Shown: positions 25,392 to 34,455 of the stretch, piece by piece
How positions within the stretch are numbered: the first letter of the stretch is position 1
How the letters are laid out: the number at the start of each line of letters is the position of its first letter
Assembly: GCA_008636105.1 (NCBI GenBank)
Contig: VSDH01000002.1
Span: 1 to 64,000, forward strand
DNA length: 64,000 nucleotides
Origin: Candidatus Scalindua sediminis
GTDB taxonomy: Bacteria > Planctomycetota > Brocadiia > Brocadiales > Scalinduaceae
Direction: 5' to 3'
Translations under genes and position numbers: made by a program
The notes under the pieces: model-generated
The model's database searches: none
Seen by the model: the letters and a program-made list of their open reading frames with translations, nothing else
What the model was told of the DNA's origin: nothing

Positions 25392-26429
25392 GGGGTCAGG
25401 TCTCAACATTTGACAGTGTAACCCGTTTATGATACAGTTTGCGCATGGCTAGACCTCTTAGACTCTCCTTTGAACATGCAGTTTACCATATAACTGCACG
25501 AGGAAATAGAAGGGAAAATATCTTCTTTTCAGATCAAGACAAAGGCATATTTTTAGACAAACTTAATGAAACATTTGAGAAATATTCTTTTCTCTGTTAC
25601 GCCTATTGTCTCATGGACAATCACTATCATCTCTTTGTAAAAACGCTCCTTCCCAATATTACAGAAGGAATGCATTATCTTAACACTTCTTACTCCAACT
25701 GGTTTAAGGCAAGACATAAGATTGTGGGAGTAATATTTCAGGGCAGATATAAGTCAATACTTGTGGATGAGGTTGCATACGGAATGTGGCTTTCAACATA
25801 CATTCATTTAAATCCCATACGTGCGCATATAGTAGACAATGTTAAAAATTATAAGTGGAGTAGTTTTTTAGATTATATTGGAAGAAAAAAGTCAGTAGAG
25901 AGACTTGATACAGAATATATCTTGAGTAATTTTGACAATAATATAAACAAGGCTAAAAGGGAGTACGAAAGATATGTCCTTGAAAATGTTCTTATGGACA
26001 ATCCACTTAAAGAATCGTATAAAGGAATAGCCCTTGGAGGCAAGGTATTTATAGAAAAGATAAAGGAAAAAATAAAGCGTGTGGGTAGAAAAAGAGAAAT
26101 TGGAGTGACAAAGCTTTCGGTGTCACGTACCCCGGAAGAAATTCTTACTGTGATTCAGGAAGAATTTGCAATTGGGAAAAAAGACATATTTCAGAAACAA
26201 AAAGGGAATATGTATCGTCAGCTTGCATTATATTTCATGAAGAAATACACGAGCTTAAGTCTAAAGGATATAGGGGATTTGTTTATGATGGACTACGCAG
26301 CTGTATCACAAGCATGTAAGAGATATGAAGAGAAAACCAAAAAGGATGGAAAAGCATTAAAAATGAAGATTGTTGCAGAAGAGAATTTGAAGAAAAAAGA
26401 AATAATGTCAAGTGTTGAGACCTGACCCC
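25392..26429. mobile_element. RAYT/REP-type transposon 1 with terminal inverted repeats
   Basis: The left end GGGGTCAGGTCTCAACA (from 25392) is repeated inverted at the right end (26406-26429) with about two mismatches over 25 bp. Between them lies only one gene, a Y1-type REP-associated transposase. The left end begins 3 bp after the PilZ stop. The right end contains the transposase stop codon and, on the other strand, the last codons of the thioesterase. I see no clear target-site duplication. Confidence 0.8.
25445..26425 (+). CDS. REP-associated tyrosine transposase (RAYT)
   Basis: A Y1/HUH single-strand transposase. HYH (residues 60-62, CLMDNHYHLFV) is the HUH metal site; LSTYIHLNPIRA holds a candidate catalytic Tyr. 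The N-terminal MARPLRL and TARGNRRENIF are RAYT hallmarks. Compared with the 226-aa RAYT at 52186, this one has a C-terminal extension of about 100 residues with a DnaA-like helix-turn-helix (LSLKDIGDLFMMDYAAVSQACKR). Start ATG 25445 is preferred to TTG 25439. Cognate REP sequences are expected elsewhere in the genome. Confidence 0.92.
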   Translation: MARPLRLSFEHAVYHITARGNRRENIFFSDQDKGIFLDKLNETFEKYSFLCYAYCLMDNHYHLFVKTLLPNITEGMHYLNTSYSNWFKARHKIVGVIFQGRYKSILVDEVAYGMWLSTYIHLNPIRAHIVDNVKNYKWSSFLDYIGRKKSVERLDTEYILSNFDNNINKAKREYERYVLENVLMDNPLKESYKGIALGGKVFIEKIKEKIKRVGRKREIGVTKLSVSRTPEEILTVIQEEFAIGKKDIFQKQKGNMYRQLALYFMKKYTSLSLKDIGDLFMMDYAAVSQACKRYEEKTKKDGKALKMKIVAEENLKKKEIMSSVET

Positions 26430-26821
26430 TTTACCGCTGTTTTGATTTTATCTGGTATGGTCCTCGGCCTTCTATTTTCATCCAGGCATGCGAGGATAGT
26501 AGAACCTTCTGCAATTAAATTTTCTTCGTCTCTACGCCTAATTTCATAGCAGAATTCAACACTAGCATTTTTCATTTTTGACAACCATGTTTTTATGATG
26601 AGAAGGTCGTCAAACCTCGCTGGTGATCTGTATTTACAATGGGATTCCACCACAGCCAGAAAAATACTTTCCTTCTCAAGTTCTGAATAAGGAAGTCCAA
26701 GGTTGCGTAAGTATTCTATCCTGCCCATCTCGAAATAAACAAGGTAATTTGAGTAATATACAAAGCCCATCTGATCTGTTTCCTGGTATCTTACCCTAAC
26801 TGTTATTTCTACGTGTTTCAT
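26408..26821 (-). CDS. YbgC-type acyl-CoA thioesterase
   Basis: A hot-dog-fold 4-hydroxybenzoyl-CoA thioesterase relative (137 aa). The signature RYQETDQMGFVYYSNYLVYFEMGR (read as two halves, residues 10-21 and 22-33) carries the catalytic Asp15. YbgC-like enzymes hydrolyse short acyl-CoAs and often accompany Tol-Pal. The last seven residues (KGSGLNT) are encoded by the terminal repeat of the RAYT element, so the original C-terminus has been replaced. It follows acsE on the same strand after 62 bp and may be read from the CODH/ACS operon. Confidence 0.87.
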   Translation of the reverse strand: MKHVEITVRVRYQETDQMGFVYYSNYLVYFEMGRIEYLRNLGLPYSELEKESIFLAVVESHCKYRSPARFDDLLIIKTWLSKMKNASVEFCYEIRRRDEENLIAEGSTILACLDENRRPRTIPDKIKTAVKGSGLNT

Positions 26822-26883
26822 CTATTCTTTTTAACGATTTGCAGGAAAATCCTTGAACGGGTTCGTGTTAGGCGATAGTACTA

Positions 26884-27666
26884 TTACCTTGCAGCCTTAA
26901 GGAATGAATCACTGTAAATCTGCTTGTTCAGGATCATTTCAGCACAAATTGCTGTATCCATCAAGTCTTTATCAAGAACGTCCATCAGGGCTGTATCTAA
27001 ACCTGCCGCTATTGCCATAATTAACATAGTCCTGTTTAATAAGGATTTCTCCTTTGTGCCCTGTGAGAAATTACTCAGGCCAACTGTTATGTGTGGTGGG
27101 GGATCTGAGAGAAGTTTTACCTGGCTGAAGACTTCCAGCATATAAGCTGGCTGCTTTTGGTCTACGTTAACTGGCAGGATGATTGGATCAATAAAGATCT
27201 TTTCCATATCCATGCCGTGTTCAATTGCCTTTTCTACAATTGTTGCCGCTATCTCAATTCGAGTGTCGACATTTTGAGGGACACCTGCCTTGTTCATAGC
27301 CAGGCATATTAATGCTGCATTATGTTCCTTTGCAAGCGGCATGTATTCATCGAGGGCTTCAGGTTCACCCTGTGCAGAGTTTATCATAACTTCGTTTTTG
27401 ACTACTTCCAGACCTGCTTTGATTACTTCTAGTTTCTGGCTATCCAGGGCAAGAGGAGTCTTAACGGCTTCTTGTGTTACCTCGACCAACCATCTCATAG
27501 CATCAAGTTGATCAGCAGCAGCCGTGCCAACATTGATATCTAAATAAGTTGCTCCGGCCTCAGTTTGCTTTTTTGCTATTTCCTGGATTACTGAAGCATT
27601 CTTGTCTTTGATAGCGTTCTTTACATCTCTGAACATTCCATTAATTCTTTCTCCTATAGTTATCAT
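26884..27666 (-). CDS. acsE: Methyl-THF:corrinoid/iron-sulfur protein methyltransferase AcsE
   Basis: Transfers the methyl group of 5-methyltetrahydrofolate to cobalt of the corrinoid protein AcsCD. The pterin-binding TIM barrel is seen in ITIGERINGMFRDV (residues 2-15), ATYLDINVG near 39-47 and TPLALDSQKLEVI; VGLSNFSQG near residue 195 carries the Asn that hydrogen-bonds N5. Length (260 aa) equals the acetogen MeTr. It lies 17 bp after acsD on the same strand. Confidence 0.95.
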   Translation of the reverse strand: MITIGERINGMFRDVKNAIKDKNASVIQEIAKKQTEAGATYLDINVGTAAADQLDAMRWLVEVTQEAVKTPLALDSQKLEVIKAGLEVVKNEVMINSAQGEPEALDEYMPLAKEHNAALICLAMNKAGVPQNVDTRIEIAATIVEKAIEHGMDMEKIFIDPIILPVNVDQKQPAYMLEVFSQVKLLSDPPPHITVGLSNFSQGTKEKSLLNRTMLIMAIAAGLDTALMDVLDKDLMDTAICAEMILNKQIYSDSFLKAAR

Positions 27667-27683
27667 TTCCCTTCCTTCTCCTT

Positions 27684-28643
27684 TTATGTAAGTTTATCAA
27701 TATGTTCTTTGGTTATTGAAACAGCTTTAGGATGGTACATCCTGATTATGTCAACGCCGGATTGTATCAGAGAAACAGCGGTAATTGCTTCCCACATGAT
27801 TCCTCTTTCAGCGAACGATCCCCATTGTGGAGCTTCACTGTCAGTGGCCTTTGCCTCCTTTGCACGCCAGGCCTCATGACCAACATCACAGATAACAGGA
27901 ACAGCCATTTGGTTATCACCTGACAGCGCAGCTATCCTTCCTCTCTCGTGAATTGAATAGCAATATTCGATACCGTATCCCAGGGCACCTGTTGTTTGGA
28001 ACATTACTATTCTATCAAGAGGAAACCCCAAATCTGTTACCAGGATATTGACCTGCTTTCCAATGTTTATGTCTACTGGAGCTTGCGTTATCAGATTGTG
28101 TCCGTCTGCAAGGCATACAGCAGTTATTGTCTTGTAATTATCTTGTGTAGCTCCCCCCAGGAGACATCTTTCTCCTGCTGCTGCCTGACTAACCTTTGGC
28201 ATTACCTCGTTGTCCCTTTCATTATTTTCACATCCCCAGATTATTAAGGGTATATTGACTGCCTCTAAGACGGATTTGACCGTATTAACTGCATCATCGG
28301 CACTTTTATTTCCCTTGTCAGGATGTATACCATCAAGCTTCAGACAAATTAAATCAGCACCATATTCCTCGGCACATTTCTTTGCCCAACTTGCCGGGTC
28401 ATTTACTACGTCTTCATAGTTCTTTAAAAGTGATTCCGGCCAATCTTCAGGAGGTATATCATATACATCCATTGCAATTACTATCCTTTTTCCCTGATCT
28501 CCATCAAAATCCATAAAGGGAATACTTTTTGCACCACCAACAGTTACGGTTTTTTCTCTTGTACCACCCTGATCTTTTGTCGCTCCAATAGTTACTTCTT
28601 TTACGGCTCCTGTCCATTTATCTACTACATTTGCAATCTGCAT
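27684..28643 (-). CDS. acsD: Corrinoid/iron-sulfur protein small subunit AcsD
   Basis: Delta subunit of the CODH/ACS complex (319 aa), a TIM barrel that with AcsC holds the cobamide. The family reads in GGAKSIPFMDFDG near residue 36, VNIPLIIWGCENNERDNEV, GERCLLGGATQDNYK and FQTTGALGYGIEYCYSI. A GAGAGGAAAC ribosome site precedes the start. A MITE-like repeat separates it from the upstream cooC-type gene, which may break or modify read-through. Confidence 0.95.
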   Translation of the reverse strand: MQIANVVDKWTGAVKEVTIGATKDQGGTREKTVTVGGAKSIPFMDFDGDQGKRIVIAMDVYDIPPEDWPESLLKNYEDVVNDPASWAKKCAEEYGADLICLKLDGIHPDKGNKSADDAVNTVKSVLEAVNIPLIIWGCENNERDNEVMPKVSQAAAGERCLLGGATQDNYKTITAVCLADGHNLITQAPVDINIGKQVNILVTDLGFPLDRIVMFQTTGALGYGIEYCYSIHERGRIAALSGDNQMAVPVICDVGHEAWRAKEAKATDSEAPQWGSFAERGIMWEAITAVSLIQSGVDIIRMYHPKAVSITKEHIDKLT

Positions 28644-28711
28644 TGTTTCCTCTCCAAACTAAAACGACGTTTTGTAAATTCTATAACTAAGATTCTTCCC
28701 CGCCTGCTATC

Positions 28712-28888
28712 AGGCTGTGTCACAATAAAGGTTGCGCCTGTTTTGTCATTCTGAATCCTGTGCTGAACTTGTTTCAGTATTGATTCAGAATCTAATGATT
28801 TCAATAGGTTAGGTACCTTAGAGATCCCGACCCCCATAGCTTCCTTGCGTAAGCTAGGAATGGGGGCGGGATGACGATTGTGACACAG
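28712..28888. mobile_element. MITE-like element, family 1, copy 2
   Basis: Same ends and same interior as 15034-15219: AGGCTGTGTCACAATAAAGG at the left and inverted CTGTGTCACAAT at the right. It sits inside the CODH/ACS gene set between acsF/cooC and acsD. Inner palindromes such as CCCCCATAGCTTCC...GGAATGGGGG would fold in the transcript. Confidence 0.7.
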
Positions 28889-28951
28889 TTTGCATGTCTT
28901 TCAGACGGGAAGGCAACAAAGGATCTCATCATGTCGCTCTGAGAGTCTAGA

Positions 28952-29725
28952 TCACTTTTCCGCTGAAGCCATTACATACTTATTCATTAAATTCTTGATC
29001 TCGTTATAAACAATATTTTCCTTGCTTATTTGTAATAATGATTCTCCTGATGTTATATTATCATATATTTCATTGTTAAAAGGTATTCTGACTGATACCT
29101 CAAACCCTGCCTTTGCGATTTCAGATCCAACCTTTTCGCTTATTCCAATTTCCGGAACCTTACAAATAACGTATATTTTATCTTTTATCCTAATCGGCAG
29201 ACTTTCTATTAATGTTGTTATTCTTTTTGCCGTGTGTACACCAATGATAGTTGATTCAAATGCTATTACGAGCAAGTCAACATCATTCGTGGTTCTGCGT
29301 GATAGGTGCTCCATGCCTGCTTCATTATCAATAACTATATAAGGGTAACTTTTTTCTGCGTTGTCAAGGTACTTACGAAGAAGGTTATTGGCATAGCAAT
29401 AACATTTTGGGCCTTCAGGCCTTCCCATGGTTAGTAAATCAAACTTGTTTTCTTCAACTATACTCTCTTCAATACAGTATTCTATGTACCTGTCTTTAGA
29501 CATACCTGCCGGGATTTTCGCTCTTCTTTCAACTACATCATCACGGATATCAGCGATCGTACCTTCTACATTTACGCCTAATGATATGCCGAGGGATGAG
29601 TTTGGATCTGCATCAACTGCCAAAACAGCCTTTCCAAGCTCCTCTGTTATATAACGTATTATTAAGGTGGCAATGGTTGACTTACCTGTGCCGCCTTTTC
29701 CTGCCATCGCAATTGTATATGACAT
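28952..29725 (-). CDS. CooC/AcsF-type nickel-insertion ATPase
   Basis: A MinD/NifH-type P-loop ATPase with the deviant Walker A GKGGTGKST (residues 9-17), switch DADPNSSLG and a third motif VIDNEAGMEHLSRR. Such ATPases load nickel into CODH (CooC) or ACS (AcsF). It is 257 aa and differs clearly from the CooC at 38738, so each may serve a different enzyme; which is which is not certain. It has its own ribosome site (AAGGAAG) and stands apart from acsV by 568 bp. Confidence 0.87.
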   Translation of the reverse strand: MSYTIAMAGKGGTGKSTIATLIIRYITEELGKAVLAVDADPNSSLGISLGVNVEGTIADIRDDVVERRAKIPAGMSKDRYIEYCIEESIVEENKFDLLTMGRPEGPKCYCYANNLLRKYLDNAEKSYPYIVIDNEAGMEHLSRRTTNDVDLLVIAFESTIIGVHTAKRITTLIESLPIRIKDKIYVICKVPEIGISEKVGSEIAKAGFEVSVRIPFNNEIYDNITSGESLLQISKENIVYNEIKNLMNKYVMASAEK

Positions 29726-30293
29726 TATATACTTCCTTTTAGCTAAATTGAGTAATATATGTAAGCATGCCAGTGCAGACTAATATATCTCTGGACATTA
29801 GTTTGGTAAATTACAAATCTCAAATAACAAATCCCAAACAAATTACAATGCCAAATGTTCAAAACTAAGAACCCCCAAAATGCTTTGGATATAGTCTCTT
29901 AATAAAATTATTTGACCAATTTTGGCAAAAAATTTCAATTTGCAATTTAAGGATTTAGAAATTTAGGAATTCCCGCCTGCTGTCGGGCAGGCAAGAATTG
30001 GGAAACCCCTCAATTTCTTAATATTTACAAATTCTGACTCGTTCGGGTTAGGTTTTGTTATTGTAATTTTATAATATATTGTATATTGCCTGCCCCGCTA
30101 GATAGTTAAAATATTCGTATTTATATGTTACCGAAAGAAGAAAGACGGCAACTTTTATCAGTGAAGAGAATAAAGTTTATCTAACGGGGTGAATAATTTG
30201 TAGGTTGTATATTGTAATTTAGTGCTTATCAGTTATCTTAAAAACTTTATTATAATTTTATCAAAATTGATCATAATATTTTTAAGAGAGTAA
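29726..30293. other. Non-coding gap inside the CODH/ACS cluster
   Basis: No gene is found in 568 AT-rich bases. CTAAATTGAG at about 29742 matches the end of the family 2 MITEs. Around 29970-30054 lie GAATTCCCGCCTGCTGTCGG with its partner CAGGCAAGAATTGGG and the inverted copy of CCTAACCCGAACGAGTC also found near 1341. It probably contains the acsV terminator and the acsF promoter, but I see neither clearly. Confidence 0.45.
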
Positions 30294-32228
30294 TTATGTA
30301 TTTTGTGATGATAATTCTTTTTGTACCGATGGGAATTCCTCAAGGTTTGTATGTGGAAGGAAGTTTGCAGACATAAACTCTTCCATATACTTTGGATTTC
30401 CCATAAGATCGAAATAAGTCATTTGAGAAGCAATTTTTTGAACTGTTTCAAATGCCTCTTCTGATAATAAAGCCATCTTTGCACCAGTGAGAGACGTATT
30501 GCCAACAAATTTTATCCGTGACGTTGGCATGTCCGGCAGCATACCTATCGTTATAGCGTTTCTAACATTTAAATAGTTTCCAAATCCTCCGGCAAGATAA
30601 ACACAATGTATGTCATTTATGCTTAAGCTCATAGATTCTATAAGGATAGAAACTGCCGCATAAATCGCACCCTTTGAACGCACCAGATTTGATATATCGG
30701 CTTGTGTTATCACTATTTCACTGTCAATGCCCGTCTCTTCCTTTTCAACCAGAACAAATTCAAATTCATCTTCTTTTTTTCTCAGCCTATCGGTTTCTAT
30801 ACCTTTTTGAAATTTTCCAGACCTGTCAATAATTCCACTTCGCAGCATTTCGGCAATACAATCTAATAATCCAGAGCCGCATATTCCCCTTGGTGGTATG
30901 TTTCCAATAGTAGAATAGTTTACATCATAATCCTTTGAAATATTAATAATTTCTATGGCTCCTTTTGCAGCCCTCATTCCGTGTCGAACACCACTACCCT
31001 CAAAGGCTGGTCCTGCCGAGGCCGAGCAACAGACCATCCACTCCTTGTTACCAAGTACCACTTCACCGTTAGTACCAATGTCTATAAAAAGTGAGGGCAT
31101 TTCCTCTTTGTCAAGCCTGATGGCAGTGGCTCCTGAAGTTATATCTGCACCCACATAAGCTGCTACACTTGGAAGTGCGTAAAGGAGTCCACGTCTGTTT
31201 ATGTCTATTCCAACTTGCGCCGCCCTTATTGGCGGGATAAAATTTGCAGCAGGAAGGTATGGCTCTCTCCTTATATTTTCGGGATCTAAACCAAGCATGA
31301 AATGAATCATTGTTGTATTACCAGCACACACAATAGACGTTACATCATCAAGATTTATATCGTTTCTCTTGACTAACGTTGAAATAAGGTTGTTTATGTC
31401 CGATACTATCGTCCTTTGCATTTCATCCAGGGCTTCATTCTGTATTACGTATATTATTCTCTGGATATAGTCTTCCCCAAATTTCATTTGTGTATTATAA
31501 ATAGCTTCGGAATCAATAACCTTCGAGGACTCAAGTTCGAGCAGGCTTGCAACGACAGTAGTAGTTCCTACGTCAACTGCAATACCATAATTTCTCTGGC
31601 TGGTATCACCGGGTTGAACCTCAACTACTTCCAGTGTACGGCCTCGATGTCCCAGTGTTACAGTTACAGCCCAGTCATTTTGCCTTAATACTTCAGGCAG
31701 TTGTTTTAATATACGATAACCGGTTTGCATAATGTTTAAGTCTACTCCCTCCTTCATCATGATTGCTTGACAAAGGCGTTCGTGGTCAGCAACGTTATCG
31801 TCCATAGTGGGAGGTTCCAGTTTGAGAAACACCTTTTTTACTAACGAGTCATGTTTGAACTGTGCTTTATTTAGTATAGCATTCCATGTTAACGAATGCT
31901 GTTCGTTCTGGTCGAAAAGTATCTTCTTCCCCTCAAGTCTGGTTTCCTTGGGGATCAGAATTTGCAAATCACTGGTAACCCGTGCCTCACATGCAAGTAT
32001 ATAATCCTTTTCTGCTTCCTCACTACTTAATAATTTTGTTGCCGGCGCATCAATCTTGCCACTCGAAAGGATAACCCTGCATTTTCCACATATACCATCT
32101 CCTCCACAAATACTATTAATGTAAATATTTGACTTGTGTGCAGCATCGAGGACAGTATTTCCCTTCTCGATTTCTACAATCTTATCATTAGGAAGGAAAT
32201 GGATTTTGAAAGTATCGTTCTCAGACAT
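30294..32228 (-). CDS. acsV: Reductive activator of corrinoid protein (RACo/AcsV)
   Basis: Reactivates the corrinoid protein by ATP-driven reduction of inactive Co(II). An N-terminal 2Fe-2S ferredoxin domain has Cys41, Cys47, Cys50 and Cys80 (CxxxxxCxxC...C). A linker follows, then an ASKHA-type ATPase from about residue 210: IAVDVGTTTVVASL, VCAGNTTMIHFMLG, LFIDIGTNGEVV and YLAGGFGNYL. At 644 aa it has the normal RACo size. It lies 32 bp after acsC. Confidence 0.94.
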   Translation of the reverse strand: MSENDTFKIHFLPNDKIVEIEKGNTVLDAAHKSNIYINSICGGDGICGKCRVILSSGKIDAPATKLLSSEEAEKDYILACEARVTSDLQILIPKETRLEGKKILFDQNEQHSLTWNAILNKAQFKHDSLVKKVFLKLEPPTMDDNVADHERLCQAIMMKEGVDLNIMQTGYRILKQLPEVLRQNDWAVTVTLGHRGRTLEVVEVQPGDTSQRNYGIAVDVGTTTVVASLLELESSKVIDSEAIYNTQMKFGEDYIQRIIYVIQNEALDEMQRTIVSDINNLISTLVKRNDINLDDVTSIVCAGNTTMIHFMLGLDPENIRREPYLPAANFIPPIRAAQVGIDINRRGLLYALPSVAAYVGADITSGATAIRLDKEEMPSLFIDIGTNGEVVLGNKEWMVCCSASAGPAFEGSGVRHGMRAAKGAIEIINISKDYDVNYSTIGNIPPRGICGSGLLDCIAEMLRSGIIDRSGKFQKGIETDRLRKKEDEFEFVLVEKEETGIDSEIVITQADISNLVRSKGAIYAAVSILIESMSLSINDIHCVYLAGGFGNYLNVRNAITIGMLPDMPTSRIKFVGNTSLTGAKMALLSEEAFETVQKIASQMTYFDLMGNPKYMEEFMSANFLPHTNLEEFPSVQKELSSQNT

Positions 32229-32260
32229 GTTTGCTCAAAAAGGCATGAAGGTATAGGATC

Positions 32261-33598
32261 CTAATGCCAGGTAGATTTTAAATATGTTGGTAATCCGGAT
32301 GCCTCTTTTGGGCCTACCAGTACTTCCCATTTCGTAGTTTCCTGTATCTTGGCCGAAAGTACTGCTACAAGACCGGGAATAATGAGTTTTTTATGTTTTA
32401 CTTTTTCTTCTATTTTTGTATCAGCCATGGCCTTTGCAACAACACTTTCATTTAGCTTGTCACCGGAATATGCTGTTAGTACTGAGGTTCCTTCCGTTTC
32501 AACGGCCAGAATGTAAGCCGGCATACGGCTCGCTTCCACCTCTCCTTCTACGGTATAGTAAGTAAGCGAGAAATTTGTCGTAAACATGACAGGTGAATTT
32601 TCATTAACTTGCCCGACTTCATAAAGTTTGGGTTCTACCTGCACAGGTTTTTGTGGGTCAGTAAATATGTTTTGGCGAACAGTCAATAATGGCATAATCT
32701 GCCATGGTTCACAAGCGTCTACTACCACTATTCCAGCATATTTCGCTAAAAAAGCGCTTGCGCTTGCAATCTCCTGGCTGGGGTCACCATTTGGTATATA
32801 CGTTAAAGCCGGGAAGCCAAGCGGACGAAATGCCTTTTTTAATGCAGACCTTCTTATTTTGGTGAGTCCCTGTAAAATTTCTTTTGTATTTTCAGAGTTT
32901 TGGTGCAAGACCATTTCTGTAACGCCTGTTCCCTTGATTTTCTCAGTCAGGTCTGCTAGTTCTTCTAAGGTAGGGGAGCTTACGGTTAAAGGACAATTCT
33001 TTTCCTTTGCAATATTTGCCATTGATTCCCAGTTTTCTGCATTTGCTCCATGAATTAAGGGTTTTTTGTCTGCGCAGGTCTCTAAAGCAGCCTTCACATT
33101 ATCAGCTGATTTGCTCACCAGTATCATAGACAAATGTGTGTTACCGCCTACCTCCTTTGCCCTTTCAGAAAATTTAGACGCATCTCCGCTATTATTTTGC
33201 AATGCAATAAGGTCTATTTCAATCTCAGTTCCCACACGCGTAAATTTGAGACTGTTTATTTTGTTTAACCTTTCTTTAAATGCTCCATCGTCAAGGTCGT
33301 CACTTAAGGTTATTGCGACTCCGGTTGGATTATAGAACTTTTCGTCATGTCTGAAGAGCACGTTTTCTTCGCCTATTTTTAATTGTTTTTCACCTGTTCC
33401 TATGGTTACTAGCTTAATCGGTGGCGCTGAAGCTGCGCCAAGCTTGGCTTTTGCTTCTTCGCTTACGTCCGGGCAATCTTTCAGTTCAGCTTTCTTTTGT
33501 GCCAGTTGCATTGCAAATGCTAAGCATGTTGGTCTACCGCATTTCTTGCAGTTTGTTTTTGGGAGAAGTTTAAAGATCTCAAGGCCTGTCAGTGCCAT
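32261..33598 (-). CDS. acsC: Corrinoid/iron-sulfur protein large subunit AcsC
   Basis: Gamma subunit of CODH/ACS (445 aa). Cys17, Cys20, Cys25 and Cys42 in NCKKCGRPTC...DCPD bind the 4Fe-4S cluster that reduces cobalt. The middle part is a TIM barrel and the C-terminal domain (about 330-445, including VYFTT-like MFTTNFSLTYYTVEGE) holds the cobamide. It is separated from clpP by a MITE-like element and from acsV by 32 bp. Confidence 0.95.
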   Translation of the reverse strand: MALTGLEIFKLLPKTNCKKCGRPTCLAFAMQLAQKKAELKDCPDVSEEAKAKLGAASAPPIKLVTIGTGEKQLKIGEENVLFRHDEKFYNPTGVAITLSDDLDDGAFKERLNKINSLKFTRVGTEIEIDLIALQNNSGDASKFSERAKEVGGNTHLSMILVSKSADNVKAALETCADKKPLIHGANAENWESMANIAKEKNCPLTVSSPTLEELADLTEKIKGTGVTEMVLHQNSENTKEILQGLTKIRRSALKKAFRPLGFPALTYIPNGDPSQEIASASAFLAKYAGIVVVDACEPWQIMPLLTVRQNIFTDPQKPVQVEPKLYEVGQVNENSPVMFTTNFSLTYYTVEGEVEASRMPAYILAVETEGTSVLTAYSGDKLNESVVAKAMADTKIEEKVKHKKLIIPGLVAVLSAKIQETTKWEVLVGPKEASGLPTYLKSTWH

Positions 33599-33629
33599 AT
33601 ATTTAATCCTTTATTAATGTATATATATA

Positions 33630-33790
33630 CCTAAATTGAGCGATTTGTGTAGCCGCAACCTTCAGGTTGCGTAACTTACGTGAGATTATCATATACCCAT
33701 TAGATGATGAGAAACGCAGGCTAAAGCCTGCGGCTACTATAATATAAGGTATATATAAGGTATATAAGGTATAAAATCGCTTAATTTAGG
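33630..33790. mobile_element. MITE-like element, family 2, copy 1
   Basis: Terminal inverted repeats CCTAAATTGAGCGATTT (33630-33646) and AAATCGCTTAATTTAGG (33774-33790) match with one difference over 17 bp. Inside are two hairpins: GTAGCCGCAACCTTCAGGTTGCG and CGCAGGCTAAAGCCTGCGGCTAC. Other copies are at 41649 and 50332. It fills the gap between acsC and clpP. Confidence 0.75.
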
Positions 33791-33796
33791 ATATAC

Positions 33797-34417
33797 TTAC
33801 TTAATATCATCTAGTGTCTTAACAATTTTGCTTATTAATCCGTATTTAATTCCCTCTTCGGCAGACATCCAATAATTTCTCTTAGTATCGTTTTCAACCT
33901 TTTCAACCTCCTGACCTGTTTCTACAGATAATAATTTATTAATCTTCTCACGGCATTTCAGTATCTCACTTGCTTCTATTTGGATATCAGATGCTGTGCC
34001 ATGAACTCCTGCGGATGGTTGATGAATAAGTATTCGGGAATTTTCCAGGCTGAATCTATTCTCCTTTTTTGCACCGATAAGGATTATTACGGCTGCACTG
34101 GCAGCGACACCGGAACAAATAGCCTTTACTTTTGGTTTAACAAATCTCATCATATCGTATATGGCAAATCCTGCATCCGCATCTCCACCGGGAGAATTTA
34201 TAAAGATTTTAATATCTTCCTTAGGGCTTTCCTGTTCAAGTATTAAAAGTTGAGAAATCACCCTTTGAGCCAATCGCTTAGTGATTTCGTCTGCAATTAC
34301 TATAGTTCGGCTCTTCATGAGCTTTTGTGATAAGATGTCAAAACGTTGAATGTCCATTTCTTCCTCCTCTTCTTCTTCTTCCTCTTCGTCTTCTTCTTGT
34401 AAATGTATATAATCCAT
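33797..34417 (-). CDS. ClpP-like protease with Ser-His-Asn triad
   Basis: A ClpP-family peptidase fold: NSPGGDADAGFAIYD, nucleophile Ser107 in GVAASAAV and His132 in LIHQPSAG. The third triad position is Asn181 (DTKRNYWMS), where Escherichia coli ClpP has Asp (DTERDRFLS). Activity may be low or altered. Residues 8-20 are an acidic run, EEDEEEEEEEEEE, with no family counterpart. Its DNA (GAGGAGGAAGAA) is a perfect ribosome site for an inner ATG at 34357, which would give a 186-aa form beginning MDIQRF. Both starts are possible. It lies between acsB and acsC, so it might serve quality control of the complex, which is inference. Confidence 0.85.
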   Translation of the reverse strand: MDYIHLQEEDEEEEEEEEEEMDIQRFDILSQKLMKSRTIVIADEITKRLAQRVISQLLILEQESPKEDIKIFINSPGGDADAGFAIYDMMRFVKPKVKAICSGVAASAAVIILIGAKKENRFSLENSRILIHQPSAGVHGTASDIQIEASEILKCREKINKLLSVETGQEVEKVENDTKRNYWMSAEEGIKYGLISKIVKTLDDIK

Positions 34418-34455
34418 ATTCTTCTTTTTCCTATAGATAGATTTTATTCCTTTTT

